Of a stretch of 64,000 nt of DNA, positions 20,680 to 31,143 are shown in pieces. The DNA comes from Hyposmocoma kahamanoa. Its lineage: Eukaryota; Arthropoda; Insecta; Lepidoptera; Cosmopterigidae. The notes beneath the pieces are model-generated. The model had not been told where the DNA came from. It ran no database searches and saw nothing but the letters and a program-made list of their open reading frames with translations. The translations under genes were made by a program, and so were the position numbers. Within the stretch, counting starts at the first letter, position 1, and each line of letters starts with the position of its first letter. Location: positions 10,605,771-10,669,770 of the forward strand of contig NW_020654810.1 in the NCBI RefSeq assembly GCF_003589595.1. The letters run 5' to 3'.

Positions 20680-21776
20680 TAGTGATGAAAGAGCCTCAGT
20701 CTTTTAAGGCCTTTTTAAAAACCTCGACTAATTTTTAACGTCTCACGACTAGTCTAGTCTTTTTCCTTCAAGTCCTGAGTCATAAGACTAAAACTGAAGA
20801 CTAATTCGATTCGAAATCTTTTAACCCTAGGAAGAGATTTATAGGACTAAAACGACTAAAACGACTGGCGCCTTAAAGCCTCGGGAGTCGCGAGTCATGA
20901 GCCGTATGGCGTGATTTTATTTGTACCCACAAAATATATATTTTACGATTGACGGATAACTTTAACGTACCTTTGTTCACAGAAGTCAGTTAATTATAAC
21001 CAATTCAAGAATTTGTTTTTTAGGAATTATTTGTTCCTTTAACATAATAGTGAATGGATACAGAACCCAGCAGTCAAAGTATTTAATCAAATTTTAGTGT
21101 CTGATACTGTCGTTTGACCATAATGATGAATGAAACATGCTATTTATGAACGTATTAAGTGGAGGTCCACAGTCTCTGCCTACCCCTGAACGGGTGACAG
21201 GCTAGATATTTATGTATATGTTTGTTCTATGTATTACAGATAAATTGTAACTCACTACTGTGCACGGGTTTCTAAAGAAGTTTAAATAAAAGTACCAGGA
21301 CTTCATAATAAGAAAAGTGGTTACAGACCAATATTACATAAAATAAAAAAAGAGCACATTAGAACTGGATTTCCATAGACTTTTAAATGTTGGTTGTATT
21401 TCATTATTTTAATTTACTCGCAGAAAAAGTGTTGTATGCAATCATTATATAATTAGGACTTAAAATCTCGTACCTATTGCTTAGATCACTCTTTGAATCC
21501 TAATTTTTATTGTAAGTAAATAAACGTGATTATTTACTACATACTACGTCATTTTTATTTTTAAACTTCGGGTTTAATAAGACATAAAATAGGTATAAGT
21601 CGTTTAAGTCGTTCAAGTCGTTTACGTCGTACAAAGTCGTTTAAGTCTTTTAGTATAACGACTGAGTCTTATTAATAAAAACTCGAACCTCCAGTCTTAA
21701 TTTTAGAGTCGAGTCCTGTAAAATCGAGTCGAGTTGTTATAAAACGCCTTAAAAGACTGAGTCTCTTTCATTGCTA
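20680..21776. mobile_element. hAT-type non-autonomous element with exact 8-bp target duplication
   Basis: Flanked by identical ACTGACAC at 20672-20679 and 21777-21784. Left end TAGTGATGAAAGAGCCTCAG; complement of the right end TAGCAATGAAAGAGACTCAG, continuing TCTTTTAAGGC with few mismatches. Sub-terminal regions are rich in GACTAAAACGACT (left) and AAGTCGTTTAAGTCGT (right) repeats, which are inverted relative to each other. 1,097 bp, no transposase frame. An 8-bp duplication and this type of end indicate hAT. Confidence 0.88.
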
Positions 21777-21784
21777 ACTGACAC

Positions 21785-22750
21785 ATTCAACTTTCTCACA
21801 AACGTTCCGACATAGACTGTGTCGACTCTTATCTTCGAATATCTGCGATTATATGAATTTACACTCCTCCTTCGTGTATGTCAAAATTACAATTTAAAAT
21901 ATTGTGCTTCGTTGCGATGATATCCTGTGTACTAGCGATGAAGTCTTTGCCTCTTTGTATCGAAAAAAAATATATAAAAATTGTAAAAAAAATACATTCA
22001 AAAAGAAGTTTGAAAATGGCCACTGTAGATAAAACGATTTCCCGCGAAAAAATGTCAGAAAATTAAACTATTGAAAAATATTATCATCTAAAATTAGGCA
22101 GTATGTATAGGCCAATTAGATGCCTTAGCCTGTCCGAAGGTCGAATAATTTTGCTACTATTAAATTATTCAAATTCTTCCTTAACCTAATTTTTCTTTCT
22201 TTTACGTGAGATACATATAAATACTGTTAGTACGGCTTGCGACGTCTACAGAAACAATTTACTGGGAAGTAGTGAAAGCATTACAAAATGATATAGTTTG
22301 TAGTAAACGGTGTTTTCGTAGTAGTAAGTGTGACTATGCCGTGGCGAAAACAAGTTCTATTTGCATAATGCGAACAGTGCATTCTCCAATGTTCGCCGAT
22401 ACACGAAGTAAATTAATTGGTCATTACGACCACACAGAGCTAACTCTATAAGCTTTTAAAAAGGCACCCTGCTGTGATTCGTTTCTTTTACTACATAGAC
22501 TGAATGCACAGAACATGCGCTACCGTTCACGAGTTTCTACAAGTTTTTTTTTGACATAATTAAGTATATGTGTGTAAATTATGTATCATAATTATTTTCT
22601 CATTGTAACCTTAGTTTGTCATGTTATGCATCGCCTGTTAATTATTCTGAACCCGTTTGACTGGTAGAAAATGCCTAATGGCATTAAGTCCGCAATTTCT
22701 ACTATTTTGTGCGCAATAAAGTATAAATAAAGAAATAAATATTTTGACAA
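21785..22750. other. Non-coding intronic stretch with one short signal-peptide-like ORF
   Basis: A 62-codon + strand ORF at 21878-22066 starts MSKLQFKILCFVAMISC and turns lysine-rich. No promoter, intron or homology can be seen, so it is not annotated as a gene. Otherwise nothing recognised. Confidence 0.3.
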
Positions 22751-22985
22751 CCTCGGTGGCCTAACGGTTTGCACTGTGGGCGCTGAGGCGGAGCCGATGA
22801 GGCGGTCCCGGTTTCGTTTCCCGGTAAGACCAATTTGCGAAATTAAGTTTTATAAATTGGTTCCTATCTAGGTGTTCTGGGTTTCCCACAGTAATTCTGT
22901 TGCTCTAGTATTCATAGCACAAGGAATTCCCTAGTTTGAGACCAGACACTTGATGTGATCGTTTGGCACATTAAAAAATAAAAGG
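22751..22985 (+). mobile_element. tRNA-derived SINE (third family)
   Basis: A-box-like GGTGGCCTAACGG at 22755 and B-box-like GGTTTCGTTTCCCGG near 22810. The body continues with GGTTCCTATCTAGGTGTTC and GGGTTTCCCACAG and ends in an A-rich tail (TTAAAAAATAAAAGG). No tRNA acceptor stem. Confidence 0.7.
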
Positions 22986-23074
22986 AAAATCACGGAGTTG
23001 GGTGCTTTTCAAAAACTCCAGGACAGTTTCCCATCCACGACAAACAGCTAAGTAATCTGGATCAACATTTGCTG

Positions 23075-26000
23075 TGGCTATTTTGTTTTTTTCTTTTCTT
23101 TGAAGTTCTTTACGTTAATATTATGATTTAACACTATTTGTGGGGTACCTCTGTATTTCTAATATTCAATTTTATTTACCTCCACTTTAAGTAACTTTCC
23201 ATTCGATTTCTAAAATTTTTTGTAAGGTATTTTAACCAAAATATATTTTTGTGTCCGCTGAAATCGTCAATTTTGATTTCTGTCAAAGGAGACGTTTCGT
23301 TCTAAAATTTTAATGCTTTTTTTGTGGCTATAGATTCAAGCCTTTTTAGTCGAAATGTTATATATATTGAAATTGTTACTTTAGTTTTATTGTATTGTTT
23401 TTTTATATACTTGCAAGTGAGTTCATGTGCATTGCCATTTTCATAATGCCATTATTGTTTTGCCAACGCTCGCTGGTGGTTATTTTGCTTTTGTTATTTT
23501 TTGGTTTGTTTGGATAGTTTAGTTTATACCCATCGCGTTTTATTGTTTATAAATTATATATTAAGTAGTATATTCATTTATTTATTTTTTTTATTTTTAT
23601 TTGTATTAATATTTGTTTCGCCCTTTTTTTTAAATTATTGTTATTAATTGTAATATGTCTATTAGTTCTAATTATTTTACTGATAACTCATCTGATGAAT
23701 TTGAGAGTGCCTGTAGTGACATTTCTATCTCTTCTGACTCCGATACCCATTCGCTAGATATTAAGCTGCAGTCAATATTTCACACAAAATCTAAATTTCT
23801 CAATGTGGTGCATATTAATGCACAGAGTGTTCCTGCACACATTTCTGATCTAAACTTGACATTTAATAATAGAATAGTGGATGTGATCTTGGTTTCCGAA
23901 TCTTGGCTCAAACCGGCATTACCGTCCCCACTTTTTACACTCTCTGGGTACAAATTATATAGAAACGATAGGGTTGGGACTGGGGGTGGTGGTGTGTGCA
24001 TTTACATTAAAGACCACATACCATGCTCTATCATCAGTCAGTCTCCTAACACTTCCACTGGGTTGTTGGAGTATTTGTTTCTGAGGGTTACCTTACACCA
24101 TACCAATATTTTAGTGGGAGTGGCGTACAGCCCTAGTGTTAATGTAAATTATTTCGACTCATTTGAGACAACACTTGAATCATTGAGTGCTTCTTATGAT
24201 CATGTAATTTTGATGGGTGATCTTAATACATGTTTATTAAAGGATAACGTTCGATCTGCCCGCCTTAACTGCCTTGTAAACTCGGTCAACTTTGTTTTGC
24301 TCCCACTCACTGCTACCCATCATTCACCTAACTGTCAACCATCTCTTTTAGACGTACAGATAGTCTCGAAACCTAACTCTGTACTTTTACATGGACAAAC
24401 CACTGCCCCATTCTCCTACCATGACCTTATTTATCTGTCATACCGAGTGCGCACCCCTAAACCCAAAACCAAAGTCAGGTTACAGCGTAATTTTCGTGCC
24501 ATCTGTGTAGATCGCTTGAGGGACGACTTCTCTAGGATTGACTGGTCTTCATTATTTGAAGCTTGCACGGTCAATGAAAAGATTAAAATTTTCAACTATC
24601 TGTTATTAACGCTGTATAACACTCATGCCCCTCTCAGACCTGTGCGGGTCAAGCATTTGCCTGCGCCTTGGCTTACGCCAACCATAAAGAAATGCATGCA
24701 ACGACGAGATAAGGCCAAGTCAATCTTAAAGAGGTATCCCAGTGATGATAATCTGCTCGCGTATAAAAGGCTGCGCAATCTTTGCAACAGATTGTGTCGG
24801 GATGCCAAACGGCGTTACATCCATTCTTCAATTGAAGGCTTGTCTACGGGTCAGACCTGGAAATTCTTAAGATCGCTTGGTGTGGGTAAAGACTGTGATT
24901 CCACCGTTAACATTCCTGACCTCAATTTACTTAATAAACATTTTACTAACCCACCACTTGTAGTAGCCAGCTCTGTAAAAGTAGCGACACTTGCCTCTCT
25001 GGGCACTATTACCAGTCCTGATTGGGAGCCTTTTTCTTTTCGTGAAGTCACTGAGGCAGAGGTTAAAAAGAATGTCCTATCTATAACTTCCAAAGCCGTA
25101 GGGGAAGATGGCATATGCCGTGATATGCTTATACCTATCCTGGATGACGTTGCTCCCATTATCTCTCACATATTGAATTGTAGTCTTACACATAGCGTCT
25201 TTCCTAGTAACTGGAAATTAGCTCACGTCATTCCCATCCCTAAATCCACTACTCCTACGGCTTTATCCCATTTCCGTCCTATATCCATCCTTCCATTCCT
25301 GTCCAAGGTCCTTGAAAGCACTGTTCAAAAACAACTTTTTTCATATGTCTCTTGTAACAATCTAATAAGTCCCTATCAATCCGGTTTCCGCCCTGGTCAT
25401 AGCACAGTTACTGCTTTGCTAAATGTCACTGATGATATTCGCCATGCAATGGATAATCGATTGTTCACCGTTATTGTTTTACTGGACTTTAGCAGTGCTT
25501 TCAACTCTGTCGATCATGACATCCTTCTTGCCATTCTCCACTCCGTCAACATCTCCCCTGCTGCTATCGCCTGGTTCTCGGATTACCTTCAAAATCGCCA
25601 TCAAAGAATCAAGAATGATGACTCTTTTTCTGAGTGGTCTCCTCTGACCTCAGGTGTGCCACAGGGTGGCGTACTCTCACCACTTCTTTTCTCTCTGTTC
25701 ATAAATGAGCTTTCAAAATTGATTACTTCTCCATTCCATTTATATGCAGATGACCTGCAAATTTACCGACATTTTGATGTGGCCAATTCCGACTCTGTCA
25801 TTGAAGCAGTTAATAAGGATCTACTGGTGGTGAAGTCCTGGGCGGACGCATTCGGATTACTTGTAAACCCTATGAAGTCACAAGCAATTATTGTAGGTAG
25901 CAATAGATTGTATTCTAGGTTGGACTTTGATAATCTCCCCAAAGTTTCGTATGACGGAGTGAACCTAGCATATACCGATAAAACAAAGAATCTTGGCCTC

Positions 26001-26644
26001 ATAATTGACCGTACATTGTCTTGGAGACCGCAGGTAAATGAAGTTAGTCGGCGTATGCACTTTACTTATATTTCACTGAAGCGGCTTCAATTTTTCCTGC
26101 CGTTCGATACCAGAATTATGCTCGCTCAGACTTTACTGCTACCTGTTCTCGACTATGCCGATATTTGTTATCTGGATGCCAATGAAGAGTTGCTTAACAA
26201 ACTGGAACGCCTGCAGAATCTGGCTATACGCTTCATATTTGGTCTACGTAAGTATGACCATATCTCTGAGTTTCGATCCAAATTAAAATGGCTCCCAATC
26301 CGACTTCGCAGGGACTTGCACATCCTTTGTCTACTTTATAAAATCTTACACTGCCCACAGCTTCCTCACTACCTACGTTCCCGCTTTACTCTCTTATGCC
26401 CCACTTCCCGCCCAAAACGAACTTGTGACACTAGAACTCTTGAACATCCCCAGTCCAACTCTAATTTTTTCCACTATTCTTTTACTGTCAGTGCAGCTCG
26501 TATGTGGAATAAATTACCAGCTAGTATTCGTGACAGTCCATCGGTTGCAATATTCAAACGCAAATTATATGAGCACTTACTGTTACACTCAGAAGTTAAT
26601 CGGTGAAATAAATACAGACTAATAATAATTTGTTTAGATTTTAG

Positions 26645-26691
<47 letters not shown>

Positions 26692-26945
26692 ATATATTTA
26701 TTTATGTAAAGTTTATGTAGGTATATATATTTTTATTTATATTGTCTTCATTAATATTTATTTGTATTTAGAGGTATATTTCTTAAATTTATTGTACAAT
26801 TTCATCCCGCTGACTTGCTTTATTCACCACGGCTAGGGTTGGCTGGAAGAGATCTCTTCTAGAGATAAGCTCACCTTTGTGTACAACCTTTCTAATATGT
26901 AATTATCCATGTAATTTATTTGTGCAATAAAGAATATATAAAATA
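23075..26945 (+). mobile_element. Nearly complete CR1/Jockey-group LINE
   Basis: A T-rich 5' region of about 580 bp (start uncertain, no ORF1 seen) precedes the intact EN-RT frame 23655-26606. It is followed by a 3' UTR with a (TA)n microsatellite at 26648-26689, a GAGATCTCTTCTAGAGATAAG stem-like segment near 26848, and a 3' end GCAATAAAGAATATATAAAA at about 26925-26945. Target-site duplications were not found. Confidence 0.75.
23655..26606 (+). CDS. LINE ORF2: AP endonuclease plus reverse transcriptase, 983 residues, uninterrupted
   Basis: Replicase-type protein of a non-LTR retrotransposon: it nicks target DNA and reverse-transcribes its own RNA. An acidic Ser-rich start (about 1-45) is followed by the endonuclease: HINAQSV (about 53), SESWLKP (about 81), GGGGVCIYIKD (about 112), GDLNT (about 188) and YHDL (H256, D257) at the usual catalytic SDH position. 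RT follows: VIPIPKS...HFRPISILPFLSKVLE (about 525-555), SGFRPGHSTVTALL (about 577), LLDFSSAFNSVDHD (D611), SGVPQGGVLSPLLFSLFINE and the catalytic YADD at 697-700. The C-terminal region contains PVLDYADICYLDA and ends LLLHSEVNR. No internal stop or frameshift over 2.9 kb, unlike every other element here, so insertion was probably recent. Intronic, same direction as the host gene. No ORF1 is visible upstream. Confidence 0.92.
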   Translation: MSISSNYFTDNSSDEFESACSDISISSDSDTHSLDIKLQSIFHTKSKFLNVVHINAQSVPAHISDLNLTFNNRIVDVILVSESWLKPALPSPLFTLSGYKLYRNDRVGTGGGGVCIYIKDHIPCSIISQSPNTSTGLLEYLFLRVTLHHTNILVGVAYSPSVNVNYFDSFETTLESLSASYDHVILMGDLNTCLLKDNVRSARLNCLVNSVNFVLLPLTATHHSPNCQPSLLDVQIVSKPNSVLLHGQTTAPFSYHDLIYLSYRVRTPKPKTKVRLQRNFRAICVDRLRDDFSRIDWSSLFEACTVNEKIKIFNYLLLTLYNTHAPLRPVRVKHLPAPWLTPTIKKCMQRRDKAKSILKRYPSDDNLLAYKRLRNLCNRLCRDAKRRYIHSSIEGLSTGQTWKFLRSLGVGKDCDSTVNIPDLNLLNKHFTNPPLVVASSVKVATLASLGTITSPDWEPFSFREVTEAEVKKNVLSITSKAVGEDGICRDMLIPILDDVAPIISHILNCSLTHSVFPSNWKLAHVIPIPKSTTPTALSHFRPISILPFLSKVLESTVQKQLFSYVSCNNLISPYQSGFRPGHSTVTALLNVTDDIRHAMDNRLFTVIVLLDFSSAFNSVDHDILLAILHSVNISPAAIAWFSDYLQNRHQRIKNDDSFSEWSPLTSGVPQGGVLSPLLFSLFINELSKLITSPFHLYADDLQIYRHFDVANSDSVIEAVNKDLLVVKSWADAFGLLVNPMKSQAIIVGSNRLYSRLDFDNLPKVSYDGVNLAYTDKTKNLGLIIDRTLSWRPQVNEVSRRMHFTYISLKRLQFFLPFDTRIMLAQTLLLPVLDYADICYLDANEELLNKLERLQNLAIRFIFGLRKYDHISEFRSKLKWLPIRLRRDLHILCLLYKILHCPQLPHYLRSRFTLLCPTSRPKRTCDTRTLEHPQSNSNFFHYSFTVSAARMWNKLPASIRDSPSVAIFKRKLYEHLLLHSEVNR

Positions 26946-28480
26946 AATAGTTAAGGACACCCATATTCTACTTCTGTACCTAGTCCCTGAACGTGTTTGA
27001 GTTTTTAATTCACCATAACAACAACTTTGTCATGGAAATGTGAAACATTCTGTAATATTATCTTGTAAACGAGAATGAGAATTAACAGTCATTTAATTAG
27101 AATAAGTAATGCTTAGGAAAATTTCTCGTTAATTGTAGCCGTGCGTATTCTTAAAGAAATTACTGACATTGAAAGAAAGTTAATAGCATTTCTTATAAAA
27201 GTACTTTAACTTTACCTTCTAATACAGAGTGACGTAAGTGAACAAATACCTGTAAACGATAATTGGACTCGAGGATCATTGCAACAATTTCTTTTTAACG
27301 AAGTCATAGCGTGGAACCGTGCGTAGTGCCGCATAATTAAAGTAAATGCACCTCGTGTAGCAGAGCTCGTTCAATTGCTTTGTGCTCTTGGAACGAGGAG
27401 CGTTGTGCAAACATCTATATAATACACCCAGCTCCTTACCCGCACTTTTCCGTGAAAAGGTGCGAGTGTTTTCATTGAGTTTAATTGAATTTCCGTTTCG
27501 GGCGTGAGGGCACTTCGTTTGGAAATTGCACGTCTGTACACAGTTACTCGGCGTGTAAACACGAATTCATTTCATCAAACGTAATCTGGCTGAATCACTT
27601 TATTAATGAGTTTTGTAATTGAAAAATTAAAGCGGTCAATTTACAAAACTTTATATCTGATTTCAGAGATTTGTATAGTTAAGCGCCAACAACGTCTATA
27701 AAGCTCAGGTTGACTCATTCGGGTCGTCGTCTTTGATTGATAGTGCTCCATTTGCTGAACAATTTTTTACAAACTGTCGTTTTGTAACCGTTGGTTAATG
27801 TTCAGATATTTAGATAAAATGTAATAAATCGCCTGTTACATTGCCATTTGTGTAGTCTTATTAAGAGAAAATGGTTTATAGTAGTCGCGTTGGTGCCTGT
27901 GGAAGGTTCTGTCGCCTGGTGTCGTGTAGATACAATGGCGATAGACCGTCTTGTTGAATTACAGACCTAGCCTTGTTTAGTTTTTTATCAGTGGTAGCTC
28001 GCCATTCCGGCAGCCTTAAACATTTCGCCTTGAATGGCTGCAAGGTTGGCTTCGTATCATTGTACATATTTATTGCTGGTTGCAATTCTCGGCTTAGGAA
28101 TTTAGTTGTACTTAACTGGGAGTGAGAAATAATTTTTCGAGTTGGGTCAAATTTTGAAGTTTTGCTTGTTTTTTAAAAATGATAGATCACGCAGGCAAGG
28201 TTTTTGATTATTCATGAAAATATTCATAATTTTTTAATGATCATTTACTGAAAATGTACGTTTAGTTTAGGTAAGCAGTCGCCTTGGCAGGAGCGTGTTA
28301 ACTGTTATTCTTGATAATTTAAATAATTAAGTCTCTATTAATGATGGCGACTGAAAAACAACACTTATGCTGAGTCAAGTATCTATTCATTCGCGATTCC
28401 TTCTTTTTGTTTTTGTGTGCAGTCTGTTCATTTTTATTTTTCTTGTTTATCCTTGACTACAAAAGCTCCCAGATAAGACG
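26946..28480. other. Non-coding intronic stretch
   Basis: No gene or repeat recognised. A short imperfect hairpin (CGCACTTTTC / GAAAAGGTGCG) lies near 27440-27470. Confidence 0.4.
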
Positions 28481-29070
28481 CCGGGCCCTCTGATGGACCC
28501 TGAGTCTGGGCATGGATTCACCGGGGCCTGTGGTAGTTTCAGAGACGGACATATTCGGGGCGTTCGTCTCGCGTGCAGCTAGCACGTGTTAGTAGTGGTT
28601 TGGACGAGGATTTAAGCGAAAGGGCGTGCGGGGCATGTGAGTTGTTCTTTAAGTTAGAATCACCGTTATCTCCGTTACTAGTCCGGATAACTAGTAGAGG
28701 ACAACTTACATATCCTCTGGTCGCACGGACAGGCGTCGGGAAGTGAGTGTGCCTACAGCTCCGTTACCAGTGAGGAGAGTTGGTAGTTGAATTTAGATTC
28801 AATGGCTTAGCGGTTGCAACCGTTATTTGTCCAATGCACAACAGGAAGTGAGCGTGATAACAGCTCCAGTACCTATCTAGAAAATAGGGAGAGTGCTGTA
28901 CGTGCACCCTGAGCCGCTCACCCGACACACTAGCGTTTTGAGAACCGGATGAACTCTGTGACAACGATCGGTGACAACCCTGTCCACGGGTTGATCTAGG
29001 ATCAGGACCTGAACTTTTAAGGTACCTGTGCATGCACAGGTTGTAGTGCCCTTCCCAGTGCAGGGAGGGT
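28481..29070. repeat. GC-richer block, probably the 5' region of an unidentified retroelement
   Basis: Composition is clearly higher in GC than the intron around it. Two related segments occur: GGGAAGTGAGTGTGCCTACAG (near 28738) and AGGAAGTGAGCGTGATAACAG (near 28843), each followed by CTCCGTTACC / CTCCAGTACC and a GGGAGAG-type word. No coding frame is recognised. Class unknown. Confidence 0.35.
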
Positions 29071-29663
29071 CACTTTAAACAAAACTTATATAGAAATATA
29101 CGGAACTGTTAATTTTTATTATTCAAGATGCAAAAGATTTGAAATATCAAATTGTCCAAGTACTGAATGAAATATGGAAATGTAATGCATTACTTTTCCC
29201 TTATTTGCAGTTCTACAACAGTTTTTTTAGTCCTCGTCTCAACGTTAAAACTAATAAAGCTAAGTATTTAATAGTAGTTTTAGGGTCGTATTCCAAAACT
29301 CTACTCAATGTTCAAGTCAGGACTTGAGTATGATTTCAAGCACTGGAAATACGACCCTAATGGCAAGGACTTGAGTATGATTTCTAGTGCTTTAAATCAT
29401 ACTCAAGTCCTGACTTAAGCATTGAGTAGAGTTCTGGAATACGACTCTCACTATAAACAAAAGTTATGTAGAAATATACGCGACTGTTAATTTTTATTAT
29501 TCAAGGTGCAAAAGATTTGAAATATTCAATATTCAAATTGTCCAAGTACTGAATAAAATATGGCAATGTAATACATTACTTTTATCTGCGGTTCTACGAC
29601 ATTTTTTTGTGGTCCTCGTCTCAACGTTAAAACTAATAAAGCTAAGTATTTAATAGTAGTTTC
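29071..29663 (+). repeat. Tandem duplication of about 210 bp
   Basis: Unit 1 (29071-29281) and unit 2 (29449-29663) share TAGAAATATACG, CTGTTAATTTTTATTATTCA, GCAAAAGATTTGAAATAT, AAATTGTCCAAGTACTGAAT and CTCAACGTTAAAACTAATAA to TAATAGTAGTTT. They are the same length to within a few bases. The palindromic element 29282-29448 lies exactly between them. Confidence 0.85.
29282..29448. mobile_element. Palindromic MITE-like element between duplicated units
   Basis: Left end AGGGTCGTATTCCAAAACTC, right end complement AGAGTCGTATTCCAGAACTC. Inside, CAAGTCAGGACTTGAGTATG and its inverse CATACTCAAGTCCTGACTT pair. Same family as 7866-8054. Confidence 0.8.
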
Positions 29664-30993
29664 AAAATACGTAAAAGTGATCACATTTCACCGCATCTAG
29701 TTCATTACTCTAGATTACTAAAATTTGCCTGATTTGTACAACTTCTAAACAAGTTTAGAGTTCCGATTTGCCTTTTTTCATAAACTGAAACCAAAGAGAA
29801 GTTTTTGTACCTTGTGGGAACGGAATCATTTATAAATTACCTGTTTATACTCTGGTGAGGAATTCTGATTTTTACAAATACACCGTTTCAAGGTGTGGAA
29901 TGATTTTCACAGCCTCATGTTTTTTCAGTACGCACTTCCTGTGAAATATATTTTATGTGGCTCTTGTCTGATAATCTTTGGAGTCTGTGTAATTGGGTAT
30001 AATATTAATATTTGTATAGGAAATCGAGTTCTTAGATTTTCGTCATTGCTACACATGGGATCTATTGCCATGTAGTAGCAGGTACCGTGTGATAGTACGC
30101 ACCATGCAGTAATAGGTAGGTGCCGTGTAGTGGGGTAGCCAGTCGTGACTATGGGATCTGTAAAAAGCTGGTTTTTTTTTAAAACAAAATACGCAATTTG
30201 GATCCGAAAAAACGTTTACATTTTGAAAAAACGTTTTCACGTTTTCATTTACAATCTATGTATATAGCAATTCATTATTTTATGCTTGCTATTAAGTAAT
30301 CTGCTACAAATCTACTGCGAACCGTGATCGAGATACCGACATTTTTATCTCCAACCACTATTAATTGTCTGATCTAAACTATGTGTAATGCAATTTATAA
30401 TTAATAATAATAATTAATAATTTATAACCGTTTTTATTATTAAAACATAGGCTAAAATTACAGGTGTAGTATCCACAAAAGCAGTTTTTTATAATCTCTA
30501 TTATCTTTCATCTGTAACATAGCAAGGATCAAAGTATATTAATGCTGCAGATGATCGCACCAGTCATGTCAATCTTCGTGTCCAAAACAACACTGCCTTG
30601 CAAAAGTTTATTTTCTATAAACAAATAGCCGTCAATCAAAGCCTATGTTATTAAAAGTATTTCTTTGAACCTAGTTTTATGAAACAGTGTGTCAGTATTA
30701 CAAACGACCCCGGACCTGGCTGAATATTGTTTGATTTTTCAGTCTAATCGGTTCGTAGATTTGTTTTGTTAGTAGGTTCACCTTGACCACTTTTGATACT
30801 TCTTCATTATTTATATACAGATTGTATAAAAACTAAATTTTCATTGATTCAGATGCAACAACTCAAGTTTCAACTCTCAAGTGTTTCTTTGTTCAAGTAA
30901 ACGGTTTGCCATGCTAATCAAATCTGTCGACATTAACTTCAATTGCTTTTACGTCTATTAATGGATTTAACAGAGTGTTTATTTATAATGCAG
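29664..30993. other. Non-coding end of intron 2
   Basis: A diverged direct repeat of about 37 bp lies near 30070-30143 (CATGTAGTAGCAGGTACCGTG / CATGCAGTAATAGGTAGGTGCC). Otherwise nothing recognised. Ends at the splice acceptor TTTATAATGCAG. Confidence 0.4.
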
Positions 30994-31143
30994 ATGGTGG
31001 GGAACGTGGTGGTGTTCGTGTGCGTGAACGTTGTGGGGGCATTGATGCACTCGTTGATGGAGACAGCGCAGCGGCGCGCCTTCTTAGACACAAGGAATTG
31101 CATCGCTGCTAGGCTCGACATGGAAGATGAAAATGAAAAGCTT
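30994..31143 (+). CDS. rut: Adenylyl cyclase exon 3: TM6 and linker helix
   Basis: Residues 184-233. A hydrophobic TM6 (VGNVVVFVCVNVVGALMHSL) is followed by the conserved cytosolic linker AQRRAFLDTRNCIAARL and DENEKL, which leads from the membrane cassette into catalytic domain C1a in class III membrane cyclases. Acceptor TTTATAATGCAG before 30994, donor CTT|GTAAGT at 31144, both phase 0. It joins to [10 protein letters not shown] in the next exon without a gap. The linker words are close to those of fly rutabaga and vertebrate type 1. Known role of the linker: coupling of membrane cassette and catalytic core. Confidence 0.95.

Larger units (their letters stand above)
17120..30993 (+). other. 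Adenylyl cyclase intron 2 (13,874 bp)
   Basis: Donor CAG|GTCAGT at 17120, acceptor ATAATGCAG ending at 30993, phase 0. Filled with repeats: a foldback element, SINEs, a hAT-type element, a nearly complete LINE and a tandem duplication split by a palindromic element. No other host gene seen. 17144-18475 has nothing recognisable. Confidence 0.85.

Noticed and set aside
26647..26690. (TA)n run as a separate regulatory element
   Set aside because: It lies in the 3' UTR of the LINE and is an ordinary microsatellite.
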